DNA of 64,000 nt, taken from Fusobacterium sp. Lineage in GTDB: Bacteria > Fusobacteriota > Fusobacteriia > Fusobacteriales > Fusobacteriaceae. Shown piece by piece: positions 35,040-44,008 of the stretch (positions are counted from its first letter, which is position 1; every line of letters begins with the position of its first letter). The translations under genes were made by a program, and so were the position numbers. The stretch spans positions 1 to 64,000 of the forward strand of contig NZ_JAWDXO010000009.1 of the NCBI RefSeq assembly GCF_032477075.1, given 5' to 3'. A model generated the notes under the pieces. The model did no database searches, had not been told where the DNA came from, and worked only from the letters and a program-made list of their open reading frames with translations.

Positions 35040-36644
35040 ATGTATACGGCAGAAATGAGAGAATTAATAAAAAAGGTTGAGGCAACTCGTCCAAGCAGAA
35101 TGGGACATGATTTTCCAAGATTGTCTCCAGAAGCTAAATTAGAAATATTAAAAAATAATCACCCAGACTATGTGGAAAGCGGATTCAGAGCACTTGATCT
35201 TGGAGTAAATGCAGGAGCTAAAGTACCTCAGGAATTAGCTGACTTGATTGAAGCAAAAAGTAGAGTGGAATTAGATAAAGTAAATCTTAATAAAATTGAT
35301 TATGATGTGGATGTTCTTATAATCGGAGCAGGAGGAGCAGGAGCCGCAGCAGCATTAGAAGCACATAATGCAGGAGCTAAAGTAATGATAGCTACTAAAC
35401 TTCGTTTTGGAGATGCCAACACTATGATGGCTGAAGGAGGAATTCAAGCTGCTGACAAACCAGATGATTCCCCTGCAAGACATTATCTTGATGTATTAGG
35501 TGGAGGACATTTCACAAATATTCCTGAACTTGCAAAAGCATTAGTTCATGATGCTCCAGGAGCTATTCAATGGCTTAACGAACTGGGAGTAATGTTTGAT
35601 AAAGAAGAAGATGGAAGTATGCATACTCAACATGGTGGAGGAACTTCAAGAAAAAGAATGCATGCTGCTGCTGATTACAGTGGAGCAGAAATAATGCGTG
35701 TACTTAGAGATGAAGTAAGAAATAAAGGTGTAGAGGTTATAGAATTTTCACCAGCTGTAGAACTTATAAAAGATACAGATGGAAAAGTAGCAGGAGCAGT
35801 ATTATATAATCTTGAAACTAAAGAATATTCAGTAGCAAAAGCTAAAACTGTAATACTTGCTACTGGTGGAGCAGGAAGACTTCACTATCATGGTTTCCCT
35901 ACTTCTAATCACTATGGAGCAACAGCTGATGGATTAATATTAGGTTACAGAGTAGGAGCAGAACTTGCTTTTGCTGATACTATCCAGTATCACCCTACAG
36001 GAGTTGCATTCCCATCTCAGATATTTGGTGCATTAGTTACTGAAAAGGTAAGAGGACTTGGAGCTACGCCTCTTAATATAGATGGAGAGCAATTTGTATA
36101 TCATTTAGAGACAAGAGATATAGAAGCCTCAGCTATTATCAATGAATGTAATGTAAAAGGTAAAGGAATCCCTACACCAACTGGAGAAGTTGGAGTATGG
36201 CTGGACACTCCATTGATTGATATGATACATGGAGAGGGAACACTGGAAAAAAGACTTCCTGCAATGTTTAGAATGTTTGAAAAATTTGGAATAGATATGA
36301 GAAAAGAACCAATCCTTATTTATCCAACACTTCATTATCAAAATGGGGGACTTCTAATTAATGATAAAGGTGAAACTAAAATAGAAAATCTATTTGTAGC
36401 TGGAGAATGTGCTGGAGGTATCCACGGAAGAAACAGACTTATGGGGAACTCATTATTGGATATAATAGTGTTTGGTCGTAGAGCTGGTAAGAGTGCTGGA
36501 GCTAAAAGCAAAGAGGTTGAAGTAAAAGATTTAACATTAAAACATATAGATGAATATCATGAAGCATTAAAGGCAAGTGGAGTAGAGACTGACAGAGTAT
36601 CTCCAATGCTGCTTCCTCGTTACAGACATGGTGCAGATAAGTAA
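35040..36644 (+). CDS. Fumarate reductase/succinate dehydrogenase-like flavoprotein (FrdA/TfrA-like)
   Basis: 534 residues. FAD site DVLIIGAGGAGAAAALEAH (about 90-108), covalent-flavin-region stretch MAEGGIQAADKPDDS, and ILATGGAGRLHYHGF. Substrate-site residues of the family are present: QYHPTG (about 316), TEKVRG, the proton-relay Arg in ETRDIEASAI, His in LHYQNGGL (about 438) and Arg in HGRNRLMGNSLLD. It therefore probably reduces fumarate or a close enoate. A roughly 90-residue N-terminal extension precedes the FAD fold. No signal peptide and no membrane anchor gene, so it is cytoplasmic. It follows frdB by 22 bases in the same operon as HdrABC and Flx. Confidence 0.88.
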   Translation: MYTAEMRELIKKVEATRPSRMGHDFPRLSPEAKLEILKNNHPDYVESGFRALDLGVNAGAKVPQELADLIEAKSRVELDKVNLNKIDYDVDVLIIGAGGAGAAAALEAHNAGAKVMIATKLRFGDANTMMAEGGIQAADKPDDSPARHYLDVLGGGHFTNIPELAKALVHDAPGAIQWLNELGVMFDKEEDGSMHTQHGGGTSRKRMHAAADYSGAEIMRVLRDEVRNKGVEVIEFSPAVELIKDTDGKVAGAVLYNLETKEYSVAKAKTVILATGGAGRLHYHGFPTSNHYGATADGLILGYRVGAELAFADTIQYHPTGVAFPSQIFGALVTEKVRGLGATPLNIDGEQFVYHLETRDIEASAIINECNVKGKGIPTPTGEVGVWLDTPLIDMIHGEGTLEKRLPAMFRMFEKFGIDMRKEPILIYPTLHYQNGGLLINDKGETKIENLFVAGECAGGIHGRNRLMGNSLLDIIVFGRRAGKSAGAKSKEVEVKDLTLKHIDEYHEALKASGVETDRVSPMLLPRYRHGADK

Positions 36645-36671
36645 AACTAACATATAAAAAGGGGGAATAAA

Positions 36672-38039
36672 ATGAATTTTATAGTTGCAATTTTGGTAAT
36701 AGTGGCAGTTGGATATCTTATTGTTAAAAAGTATTATGCACAGGGTGTATTATTACTTGGGGGAGCTATACTTTTATTAGCTGCTGTGGTTTTTAATGGA
36801 ACTCCTATTCTTGCAAAAGGGGGAACAGGATCACTTTATCTTGATGTATTTGCTCAGTTAAAAGCTAATTTTATCAAAACTACTGGAAGTCTTGGAATAG
36901 CTATCATGATAGTATCAGCATTTGCTAAATACATGGACCATATAGGAGCAAGTAAAGCTCTTGTAAAAGTTGCTATAAAGCCTTTACAAAAACTTAACTC
37001 TCCGTATATAGTACTTGCATTATCATATGTAGTGGGACAGATACTTAATATCTTCATCCCAAGTGCATCTGGACTTGGAGTTCTTCTAATGGTAACAGTA
37101 TATCCTATTGTTGTATCTCTTGGAGTATCACCTCTGGCAGCTACAGCAGTAATAGGAACATCAGCTTGTCTGGATCTGGGACCTGCATCAGGAAATGCCG
37201 TTCTTGCTTCTAAGACTGCTGAGATGGATGCAGCTCTGTACTTTGTTGATTATCAAATACCAGTAGCAATTGTTACAGTAATTGTTATCACAGTTATTCA
37301 TTACTTTGTAAATAAATCTATGGATAGAAAAATGGATCTGGCAGAAAAAGCAAAGGAAGAAGCTGAATTTGAAAAAGAAATGAATGCAGAAGGAAAAGTT
37401 CCTGGATTCTATGCTCTTTTACCTATTATTCCATTGATTATAATACTTATGTTCAGTCCATTAACTGGAAGCAGCATCAAAGTAGATGTTGTAGAAGCTA
37501 TGTTTATGAGTATTGCTTTGAGTATGCTTATTGAAGGTATCAGAAGAAAAGCTTTCAAGAGTACTCTTGCTGAATTGAAAATAGTATTTACAGCAATGGG
37601 AAGCCAGTTTGCCAATGTTATCACTCTGATTGTAGCTGGAGAATTCTTTGCCCTTGGACTTACAAGAATAGGAGTTATCTCAGCTCTTATTGATTCAACT
37701 AAATCAGCAGGACTTGGACCTCAGCCAATGATTTTGGTTATGACTGCTATAATAGCAATTTCTTCTATCCTTATGGGATCAGGAAATGCTCCATTCTTCG
37801 CATTTGCTGCGTTAGCACCAGCAGTGGCAGCTTCAGTTGATCTTAATCCAATTGTTATGTTAATGCCAATGCAGCTGGCAGCTGGAATAGCAAGAAGTAT
37901 TTCTCCTATTACTGCAGTTATAGTTGCAGTTGCAGGAATTTCAGGAGTGTCTCCATTTGATGTTGTAAAAAGAACAGCAGCTCCAATGATTGGAGGACTT
38001 TTAGCAGTTCTTATCACTAACATGATTCTATTTGGATAA
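36672..38039 (+). CDS. C4-dicarboxylate carrier, DcuC family
   Basis: 455-residue inner-membrane carrier with about 12 hydrophobic segments. DcuC-like stretches: FIPSASGLGVLLMVTVYPI (about 122-140), GTSACLDLGPASGNAVLAS and MGSGNAPFFAFAALAP (about 367-382). DcuC members exchange or export succinate and import fumarate, malate or aspartate. Placement right after the fumarate reductase-like pair argues for substrate/product exchange by this system. SD GGGGG. 27 bases behind frdA. Confidence 0.87.
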   Translation: MNFIVAILVIVAVGYLIVKKYYAQGVLLLGGAILLLAAVVFNGTPILAKGGTGSLYLDVFAQLKANFIKTTGSLGIAIMIVSAFAKYMDHIGASKALVKVAIKPLQKLNSPYIVLALSYVVGQILNIFIPSASGLGVLLMVTVYPIVVSLGVSPLAATAVIGTSACLDLGPASGNAVLASKTAEMDAALYFVDYQIPVAIVTVIVITVIHYFVNKSMDRKMDLAEKAKEEAEFEKEMNAEGKVPGFYALLPIIPLIIILMFSPLTGSSIKVDVVEAMFMSIALSMLIEGIRRKAFKSTLAELKIVFTAMGSQFANVITLIVAGEFFALGLTRIGVISALIDSTKSAGLGPQPMILVMTAIIAISSILMGSGNAPFFAFAALAPAVAASVDLNPIVMLMPMQLAAGIARSISPITAVIVAVAGISGVSPFDVVKRTAAPMIGGLLAVLITNMILFG

Positions 38040-38069
38040 TATAAAAAAATTAAAGGGGGATTACGTAAA

Positions 38070-39185
38070 ATGGATATGAAAAAATATTTAGCAGACTTGG
38101 AAAAATTAGTAAATATTGATTGTGGAAGTAATGTACCTGAAGGTGTACAGGAAGTTACAGAATTTTTCAAAAAAGAACTTGAAAACGAATGGATACTTAA
38201 AGTATATCCTCAAAATGATGGAAAAAATCCTGTATTAGTAGCTAAAAACAGAGACAGTGAAGAGATAGATCTTATGTTCTTAGGTCATAATGATACTGTA
38301 TTCCCTAAGGGAACTGTACCAGCATGGTCATACAAACTTGAAGGAAATATAGCAACAGGAGCAGGGGTATATGATATGAAATCTGGAGTACTTTCTATGA
38401 TAGAAGTAGCTAAAGAATTCAAAAATGAAGATATTACTATTGCCCTTGTGATGAATACAGATGAAGAAATCAGTTCTCGTTATTCAAGACCTGTAATAGA
38501 AGAAGTAGGAAAGAATGCAAAATATGCAATGGTATTTGAACCAGCTCGTAAAAATGGAAATGCTGTAATAGAGAGAAAAGGACTTGTAAAATACAAGGTT
38601 GAGTTCTTTGGAAAATCTTCTCATGCAGGGAACTATCCACAAGAGGGAATCAATGCTATTCTTGAAGCTTCTCGTTGGGTAACTGAAATATCTAAGCTTC
38701 ATAACTGGGATATAAAGAACTCACTTAATGTGGGTCTTATAGAAGGTGGAAGCGGTGTAAATATTGTTCCTGATTATGCTTGTATTAAATTTGAAGGAAG
38801 ATCACATCAAGTAGAATTCTTTGAAACTATTAGAAAAACTATGGAGGATTTAAAAGCAAATCCATTAGTTGAAGGAATTAAAGTTGAGCTTGAGGAAATC
38901 GGATACAGACCACCATTAGTATTAAATGATAAATCAGCTGTACTTCGTGATCTTTTTGATGAAAGTAAAGGTGAAATGGGAATAAAATATGATTGGGAAG
39001 TAGCTGGAGGATGTTCTGATGGAAACTTTCTAGGTGTGTTGGGAGTAGGAGTTGTTGACGCTGTAGGTCCTGTTGGAGGAGAAGCTCACAGCAAAAATGA
39101 ATATTTGGATATATCTACTATTGAAGAAAGAATTAACTTGGCTAAAGCTGTAGTTAGAAAAATGATTGATAGAAAGATAATTTAA
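38070..39185 (+). CDS. M20-family zinc amidohydrolase (CPG2-like)
   Basis: 371 residues. Zinc ligands are visible: His in FLGHNDTVFPKG (about 72), Asp in GAGVYDMKSG (about 105), the Glu pair in NTDEEISS, the acid in VFEPA and the last His in GGEAHSKNEYL (about 344). A dimerisation lid domain occupies about 180-290. The family removes acyl or peptide groups from amino acids, and CPG2-like members cleave terminal glutamate. Last gene of the operon before a terminator. It could release aspartate or glutamate that feeds fumarate, but the substrate cannot be read from the sequence. Confidence 0.85.
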   Translation: MDMKKYLADLEKLVNIDCGSNVPEGVQEVTEFFKKELENEWILKVYPQNDGKNPVLVAKNRDSEEIDLMFLGHNDTVFPKGTVPAWSYKLEGNIATGAGVYDMKSGVLSMIEVAKEFKNEDITIALVMNTDEEISSRYSRPVIEEVGKNAKYAMVFEPARKNGNAVIERKGLVKYKVEFFGKSSHAGNYPQEGINAILEASRWVTEISKLHNWDIKNSLNVGLIEGGSGVNIVPDYACIKFEGRSHQVEFFETIRKTMEDLKANPLVEGIKVELEEIGYRPPLVLNDKSAVLRDLFDESKGEMGIKYDWEVAGGCSDGNFLGVLGVGVVDAVGPVGGEAHSKNEYLDISTIEERINLAKAVVRKMIDRKII

Positions 39186-39205
39186 TAATAAGTTTACAAG
39201 GATTA

Positions 39206-39234
39206 AAAAAGGCTGTCATAAGACAGTCTTTTTT
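39206..39234 (+). terminator. Rho-independent terminator ending the hdr-flx-frd operon
   Basis: AAAAAGGCTGTC/GACAGTCTTTTT with loop ATAA and a T6 tail. The rest of 39235-39467 is AT-rich. A weak TTGATA (39418-39423) with TAAAAT (39442-39447, 18-base spacer) may be the gudD promoter. Confidence 0.75.
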
Positions 39235-39467
39235 GTATTTATTTTATTTTCCTGCAAATACTTTTATAATAATTTAATCAGCAGTGGAGAAGATTTTTGA
39301 ATTAGTATTATTTCTTTTATGTTACTTATGACAATTTTTGATAGCTATTTTTGTTTTTTATAATATATCCTGTATAAAATTATTATGTTACGATATACGA
39401 AATTAGATAATTATGTTTTGATAACTGAGAGTTTATTCTGTTAAAATATAAATATGGAGGAAAGGTT

Positions 39468-40823
39468 ATGGAAAAGAAAGGTTCACCAAAAGTTGTAAAA
39501 ATGGAAGTATATCCAGTAGCTGGATATGACAGTATGCTTTTAACACTCAGTGGGTGTCATGCACCATACTTTACAAGAAATATAGTAATATTGGAAGATG
39601 AAACTGGAAACAAAGGAATAGGAGAAATACATGGAGGAGAAGCTATTACTGAAATGCTTGAAAGTTATAAACCAATAGTAATAGGAGCAGAAATAGCAGA
39701 TTACAGACAGGTAATAACAAACATAAGAAAAAATGGACAAAAGGCTAAAGGCGATAGTGGGGAAGGGCTTCAGGAATTAAATATAAGCAATTTGAAATTC
39801 GTAGTTCAAGCTGAGGCTGCTATAGAATGTGCTATGCTCGATTTATTAGGAAAATATGTAAATAAACCTATGGCATCTTTATTAGGAGATGGTGGAATTC
39901 AAAGAAAAGAAGTTCCTTTTTTAGGTTATTTATTTTATATAGCTGATACAAATAAAACAGATCTTCCTTATTTAGTAGAAACTGAATGTAAAGACAGATG
40001 GGAAGAAATAAGAAGAAAAGAAACACTCACTCCAGAAGCTGTAGTAGAACAGGCAAAAGCTCTTTACGAAAGATATGGATTTAAAGACTTTAAATTAAAA
40101 GGAGGAGTTTTAGCAGGAGAAGAGGAAATGAAAGCTATAGAAGCCCTTCATAAAGCTTTTCCAGATGCCAGAGTAAATCTTGATCCTAATGGAGCATGGA
40201 CTTTAGAGGAAGCTATAAGATTATGTAAAGATAAAAATAGTGTTGTAGCATATATGGAGGATCCTTGCGGACCAGAAGCAGGATTCTCAAGCAGAGAGAT
40301 AATGGCAGAATTTAAAAATGCCACAGGATTAAAAATTGCAACAAATATGATTGCTACAAACTGGAGACAGTTTTATCATGCAGCAACATTAAAATCAGTA
40401 GATATAATACTTGCTGATCCTCATTTCTGGACATTGAACGGAAGTATAAGAATGGCCTATTTATTGAAGGATTGGGGATTAACTTGGGGATCGCATTCAA
40501 ATAACCATTTTGATATAACTCTTGCAACATTTGCACAGGTAGCAGCAGCAGCACCAGGGAATATTACTCCTGTAGATACACACTATATATGGCAGGATGG
40601 GCAAGGACTTACAAAAGAATCACCTATAATAAAAAATGGAGTTATAGAAATAACTGATAAACCAGGACTTGGAGTAGAAATAGACATGGAAAAATTATTA
40701 AAAGCTCATGAATTATATAAAACAATGCCAGCAAAATTTAGGGATCGTGATGATACATTAGCAATGCAGTATTTGATAAAAGATTGGAAATATAATTCTA
40801 AAAAACCTTGTATGGTGAGATAA
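39468..40823 (+). CDS. gudD: Glucarate dehydratase
   Basis: Enolase-superfamily enzyme dehydrating D-glucarate to 5-keto-4-deoxyglucarate. 451 residues, matching GudD in length and along its whole course: AGYDSMLLTLSGCHAPYFTR near the N-terminus, the KxK pair in DFKLKGGVLAGEEE (about 207-209), metal-binding LDPNGAW, MEDPCGPE and ATNM, the general-acid/base His region GSHSNNHFD (about 341) and the C-terminal KKPCMVR. GudX-like paralogues are hard to exclude. It heads an operon with a TTT transporter. The downstream aldolase and reductase genes of the pathway are not in the window. Confidence 0.92.
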   Translation: MEKKGSPKVVKMEVYPVAGYDSMLLTLSGCHAPYFTRNIVILEDETGNKGIGEIHGGEAITEMLESYKPIVIGAEIADYRQVITNIRKNGQKAKGDSGEGLQELNISNLKFVVQAEAAIECAMLDLLGKYVNKPMASLLGDGGIQRKEVPFLGYLFYIADTNKTDLPYLVETECKDRWEEIRRKETLTPEAVVEQAKALYERYGFKDFKLKGGVLAGEEEMKAIEALHKAFPDARVNLDPNGAWTLEEAIRLCKDKNSVVAYMEDPCGPEAGFSSREIMAEFKNATGLKIATNMIATNWRQFYHAATLKSVDIILADPHFWTLNGSIRMAYLLKDWGLTWGSHSNNHFDITLATFAQVAAAAPGNITPVDTHYIWQDGQGLTKESPIIKNGVIEITDKPGLGVEIDMEKLLKAHELYKTMPAKFRDRDDTLAMQYLIKDWKYNSKKPCMVR

Positions 40824-40837
40824 GGAAGGGGAGATTA

Positions 40838-41323
40838 ATGAGTAGCAAAAGCTTAAATTGGGAAAATAAAGATACTGTATTGGGAATTATTATGCTTTTA
40901 TGCGGAATAGGATATGGCATATTAGTGCTTAAAATTCCAGGAACAAGATCACAGCTATTTGATTCTAGATTTGTACCATCTCTTATCAGTGTTTTAATTA
41001 TAATAGTTGGAATACTGCAAATTGGAACAGGTCTTAGAAGTCCAAAAGAAAAAATTGAAAAAAAAGAATTTGATAAAAAAACAGTGGTATGTACATTTGC
41101 CTTAATAGCATTATATATTTTACTTTATTCTAGTGTAGGTTTCATTATAATGACTTTTTTATTTCTTTTCTTAGAAATGAATATATTAACTCCTGGATAT
41201 GTTAGGAAAAATCAAGTTGTTTACTTAATAATTTCTCTGTTTTTTTCTGTAGGAATATATTATCTATTCTATTTTGGATTTAGTATCTTCCTTCCTGGCG
41301 GATTGCTTGATACACTTTTATAA
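40838..41323 (+). CDS. tctB: Tripartite tricarboxylate transporter, small subunit (TctB-like)
   Basis: 161 residues from the ATG at 40838, which has a well-placed AAGGGGAG site. The frame is open from 40808, inside gudD, but without a ribosome-binding site. Four hydrophobic segments (about 14-34, 47-68, 82-103 and 125-150) match the TctB small membrane subunit. It is followed by the large TctA-like subunit. Substrate is inferred from gudD as glucarate or a similar aldarate. Confidence 0.85.
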   Translation: MSSKSLNWENKDTVLGIIMLLCGIGYGILVLKIPGTRSQLFDSRFVPSLISVLIIIVGILQIGTGLRSPKEKIEKKEFDKKTVVCTFALIALYILLYSSVGFIIMTFLFLFLEMNILTPGYVRKNQVVYLIISLFFSVGIYYLFYFGFSIFLPGGLLDTLL

Positions 41324-41347
41324 AGAAAATAAGGGAGGGAAGAAAAA

Positions 41348-42856
41348 ATGTTTGAATTATTTGGAGAAGGACTGTTAACAGCATTGCAGCCATATACATT
41401 AATACTTATGTTAGTGGGAACTGCTGTAGGAATAGTATTTGGAGCAGTTCCAGGACTGTCTACAGTTATGGGATTGGTTTTGGGTCTGCCATTTACATAT
41501 GCAATGTCTCCTGCTGTAGGAATATGTTTTTTAATATCCCTATACATAGGAGGAACTTCTGGAGGACTTATTTCAGCAATATTATTAGGTATTCCTGGAA
41601 CGCCTTCATCAATTGCCACATGTTTTGATGGACTGCCAATGAAAAATAATGGCAGGGTTATGGAAGCACTGGGAATGGGAGTAGTATTCAGTTTTATAGG
41701 AACTGTTGTAAGTACTTTAGCACTTGTATTTATTTCACCACTTCTTGCAAAAGTTGCATTACAATTTGGACCGCATGAATATTTTTCAATTGCTATATTT
41801 GCAATTATACTTATCACTTCATTAGCAGGAAGCAGTTTGCCTAGAGCATTCTTCGCTGCATTTATGGGAATAGGATTTGCAACAGTGGGATTATCACCTA
41901 CAGATGCTGTAAAAAGATTTACATTTGGAAATCCTCAATTAGTAGGAGGATTTAATACACTAACAGTATTAATAGGACTTTTTGCTATAACAGAGATACT
42001 TCTTACATCTGAAACTATCAAATTTTCTACTAAGCAGGAAAAAATAGAAGTAAATATGAAAAATGTCAAAGGATTTGGATTTTCATTAAAAGAATTTGCA
42101 GCGCAAAAATGGAACGCATTAGTGGCTTCTGTTATAGGAATTGTTATAGGAATCATACCAGGAATTGGAGGTTCTACATCTAATCTTATAGCATATAATG
42201 TTATAAAAAGCAGATCAAAATATCCTGAAAAGTTTGGAACTGGAATACCAGATGGAGTAGTTGCTTCTGAAGCTTCAAATAATGCTTCAGTAGGTGGAGC
42301 AATGATTCCTCTTCTTACTTTAGGGATACCAGGTGATGGAGCAACAGCAGTATTATTAGGAGCTTTTATGGTACATGGTATTGTGCCAGGTCCATTATTA
42401 TTTAAAAATAACGCTTCATTGGTATTTGCAATATTTGCAGCTATGTTTATAGGAGCTTTTCTTATGCTGATAGTAGAGTTCTTTGGATTAAGAATATTTG
42501 CTCAAGTGCTGAGAGTACCTAAATATGTACTGCTTCCTATTGTTACAGTATTTACAACAGTTGGAGCTTTTGCTCTGGCAAGCAGAGGATTTGATGTCAT
42601 AGCTATTCTGGTATTTGGTATTTTAGGTTATATATTTGTTAAATTTAAAGTACCTCAGTCACCATTTATAATTGGATTTATTCTAGGAAGAATGGCAGAA
42701 GAGAATTTGAGAAGAGGGCTTATACTTTCTAATAATAATATATTGAATTTTTTCTCAAAACCAATAGCTTGTGTATTTTTAGTAGCAACTATTCTATATC
42801 TAGGATATTTATTATTTGGATATTGTAGAAAATGTAAAGTAATGAAAATGGCATAA
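41348..42856 (+). CDS. tctA: Tripartite tricarboxylate transporter, large subunit (TctA-like)
   Basis: 502 residues with about 12 hydrophobic segments. TctA signatures: AVPGLSTVMGLVLGLPFTYA (about 37-56), YIGGTSGGLISAILLGIPGTP (split at about 75-95), IGIIPGIGGSTSNLIAYN (about 270-287), EASNNASVGGAMIPLLTLG and IPGDGATAVLLGA. It forms the channel of a binding-protein-dependent secondary transporter. Last residues are hydrophobic and basic (YCRKCKVMK). Confidence 0.93.
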   Translation: MFELFGEGLLTALQPYTLILMLVGTAVGIVFGAVPGLSTVMGLVLGLPFTYAMSPAVGICFLISLYIGGTSGGLISAILLGIPGTPSSIATCFDGLPMKNNGRVMEALGMGVVFSFIGTVVSTLALVFISPLLAKVALQFGPHEYFSIAIFAIILITSLAGSSLPRAFFAAFMGIGFATVGLSPTDAVKRFTFGNPQLVGGFNTLTVLIGLFAITEILLTSETIKFSTKQEKIEVNMKNVKGFGFSLKEFAAQKWNALVASVIGIVIGIIPGIGGSTSNLIAYNVIKSRSKYPEKFGTGIPDGVVASEASNNASVGGAMIPLLTLGIPGDGATAVLLGAFMVHGIVPGPLLFKNNASLVFAIFAAMFIGAFLMLIVEFFGLRIFAQVLRVPKYVLLPIVTVFTTVGAFALASRGFDVIAILVFGILGYIFVKFKVPQSPFIIGFILGRMAEENLRRGLILSNNNILNFFSKPIACVFLVATILYLGYLLFGYCRKCKVMKMA

Positions 42857-42881
42857 ATATATAAAATGGAGGTATTTATTA

Positions 42882-43874
42882 ATGAAGAAAATTGGAAAAT
42901 TATTTTTAATGGGATTATGTGCAGCAACGATATTGGCAGGGTGTGGAGGAAAAAAAGATGGAGGAAAAGATGCAGCAGCAGTATGGCCTAATAAACCTGT
43001 AGAAGTAGTTCTTCATGCATCAGCTGGTGGAGATACAGACTTTAATGCTAGAACATTTGGAGAATTTTTTGAAAAAGAAACTAAAAAACCATTAGTTGTA
43101 ACTAATATGCCAGGAGCTTCTGGACTTGCAGCTACAGAAAATATAAAAGGAACACCAGCAAATGGGTACAAAGCTCTATTTACTCATTCAGGACCAATGG
43201 TAGTAAACTATGTATCTGGAATATCAGATTATGATTTTAAAGAATTTGATGTAGCATGTATTCCAGCAATAGATGGAGGATCAGTATTAGTAGCAAGCAA
43301 ACAATCAGGAATTACTTCATTGAAAGACCTTATAGAAAAGAGTCAGGCTAATCCTGAAAGTGTAATTTATGGAACTGAATTTGGAGGATTTTCTCATTTG
43401 CAGGTATTGATTCTTCAAGATAAAACAGGAGTGAAATTAAAACTTGCAGATATAGGTTCAACATCTGAAAAAGTTACAAACTTGTTAGGTGGAAGAATAG
43501 ATGTAGCTTCTATAGCTTATGGAAGTATAAAAGATTATGTACAAAATGGAGATATGGTAGCATTGGCTCAATATAATGGAGAAAGAAATCCATATTTAGG
43601 AGATGTTCCAACAGCTAAAGAAAGCGGTGTGGATATGGAAATGAACAACCCATATATTATAGCTTTTCCTAAAGGAACAGATCCAGCAATAGTAGATAAA
43701 ATGAGTGAAGTAGCAGAAAAAATAGTAGGAACACCAGAATATGCTGAAAAATTAAAAGTTGGATTCAGTCAGCAGGCAAAAATATTAACAACTGAAGAAG
43801 CAAAAGCATATCTTCAAAAAATAGAAGATGAATATATGGAATATAAAGATATATTAAGAAATACAACAAAATAA
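42882..43874 (+). CDS. tctC: Tripartite tricarboxylate transporter, substrate-binding lipoprotein (TctC-like)
   Basis: 330-residue Bug/TctC-family binding protein. A lipoprotein signal ends in TILAGC, with the lipidated Cys at residue 21. Family stretches: WPNKPVEVVLHASAGGDTDF (about 35-54), NMPGASGLAATENIKGTPAN and LNGGR-like LLGGRIDVASIAY. It acts in the periplasm, delivering the ligand to TctAB. The gene order B-A-C differs from the frequent C-B-A. A terminator follows. Confidence 0.93.
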   Translation: MKKIGKLFLMGLCAATILAGCGGKKDGGKDAAAVWPNKPVEVVLHASAGGDTDFNARTFGEFFEKETKKPLVVTNMPGASGLAATENIKGTPANGYKALFTHSGPMVVNYVSGISDYDFKEFDVACIPAIDGGSVLVASKQSGITSLKDLIEKSQANPESVIYGTEFGGFSHLQVLILQDKTGVKLKLADIGSTSEKVTNLLGGRIDVASIAYGSIKDYVQNGDMVALAQYNGERNPYLGDVPTAKESGVDMEMNNPYIIAFPKGTDPAIVDKMSEVAEKIVGTPEYAEKLKVGFSQQAKILTTEEAKAYLQKIEDEYMEYKDILRNTTK

Positions 43875-43889
43875 TATTATAAATAAAGT

Positions 43890-43955
43890 GAGTGACCAAA
43901 AGATAAAGCAAAGTTTTAAAATTATGTTTTTCTTCCAGGTCATTCTCTTTTTTTT
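43890..43955 (+). terminator. Terminator after tctC
   Basis: GAGTGACC (43890-43897) pairs with GGTCATTC (43938-43945) around a long loop, followed by T8. Confidence 0.55.
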
Positions 43956-43967
43956 ATTATGGAGTTA

Positions 43968-43976
43968 TGTTATAAT
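43968..43976 (+). promoter_or_regulatory. Extended -10 promoter of aroE-aroQ
   Basis: TGTTATAAT: a perfect TATAAT (43971-43976) preceded by TGn. No -35 box is needed for an extended -10 element, and none is clear. Confidence 0.55.
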
Positions 43977-44008
43977 AAGTTTAAAATAAAAAACAAAGGG
44001 GTAGGAAT

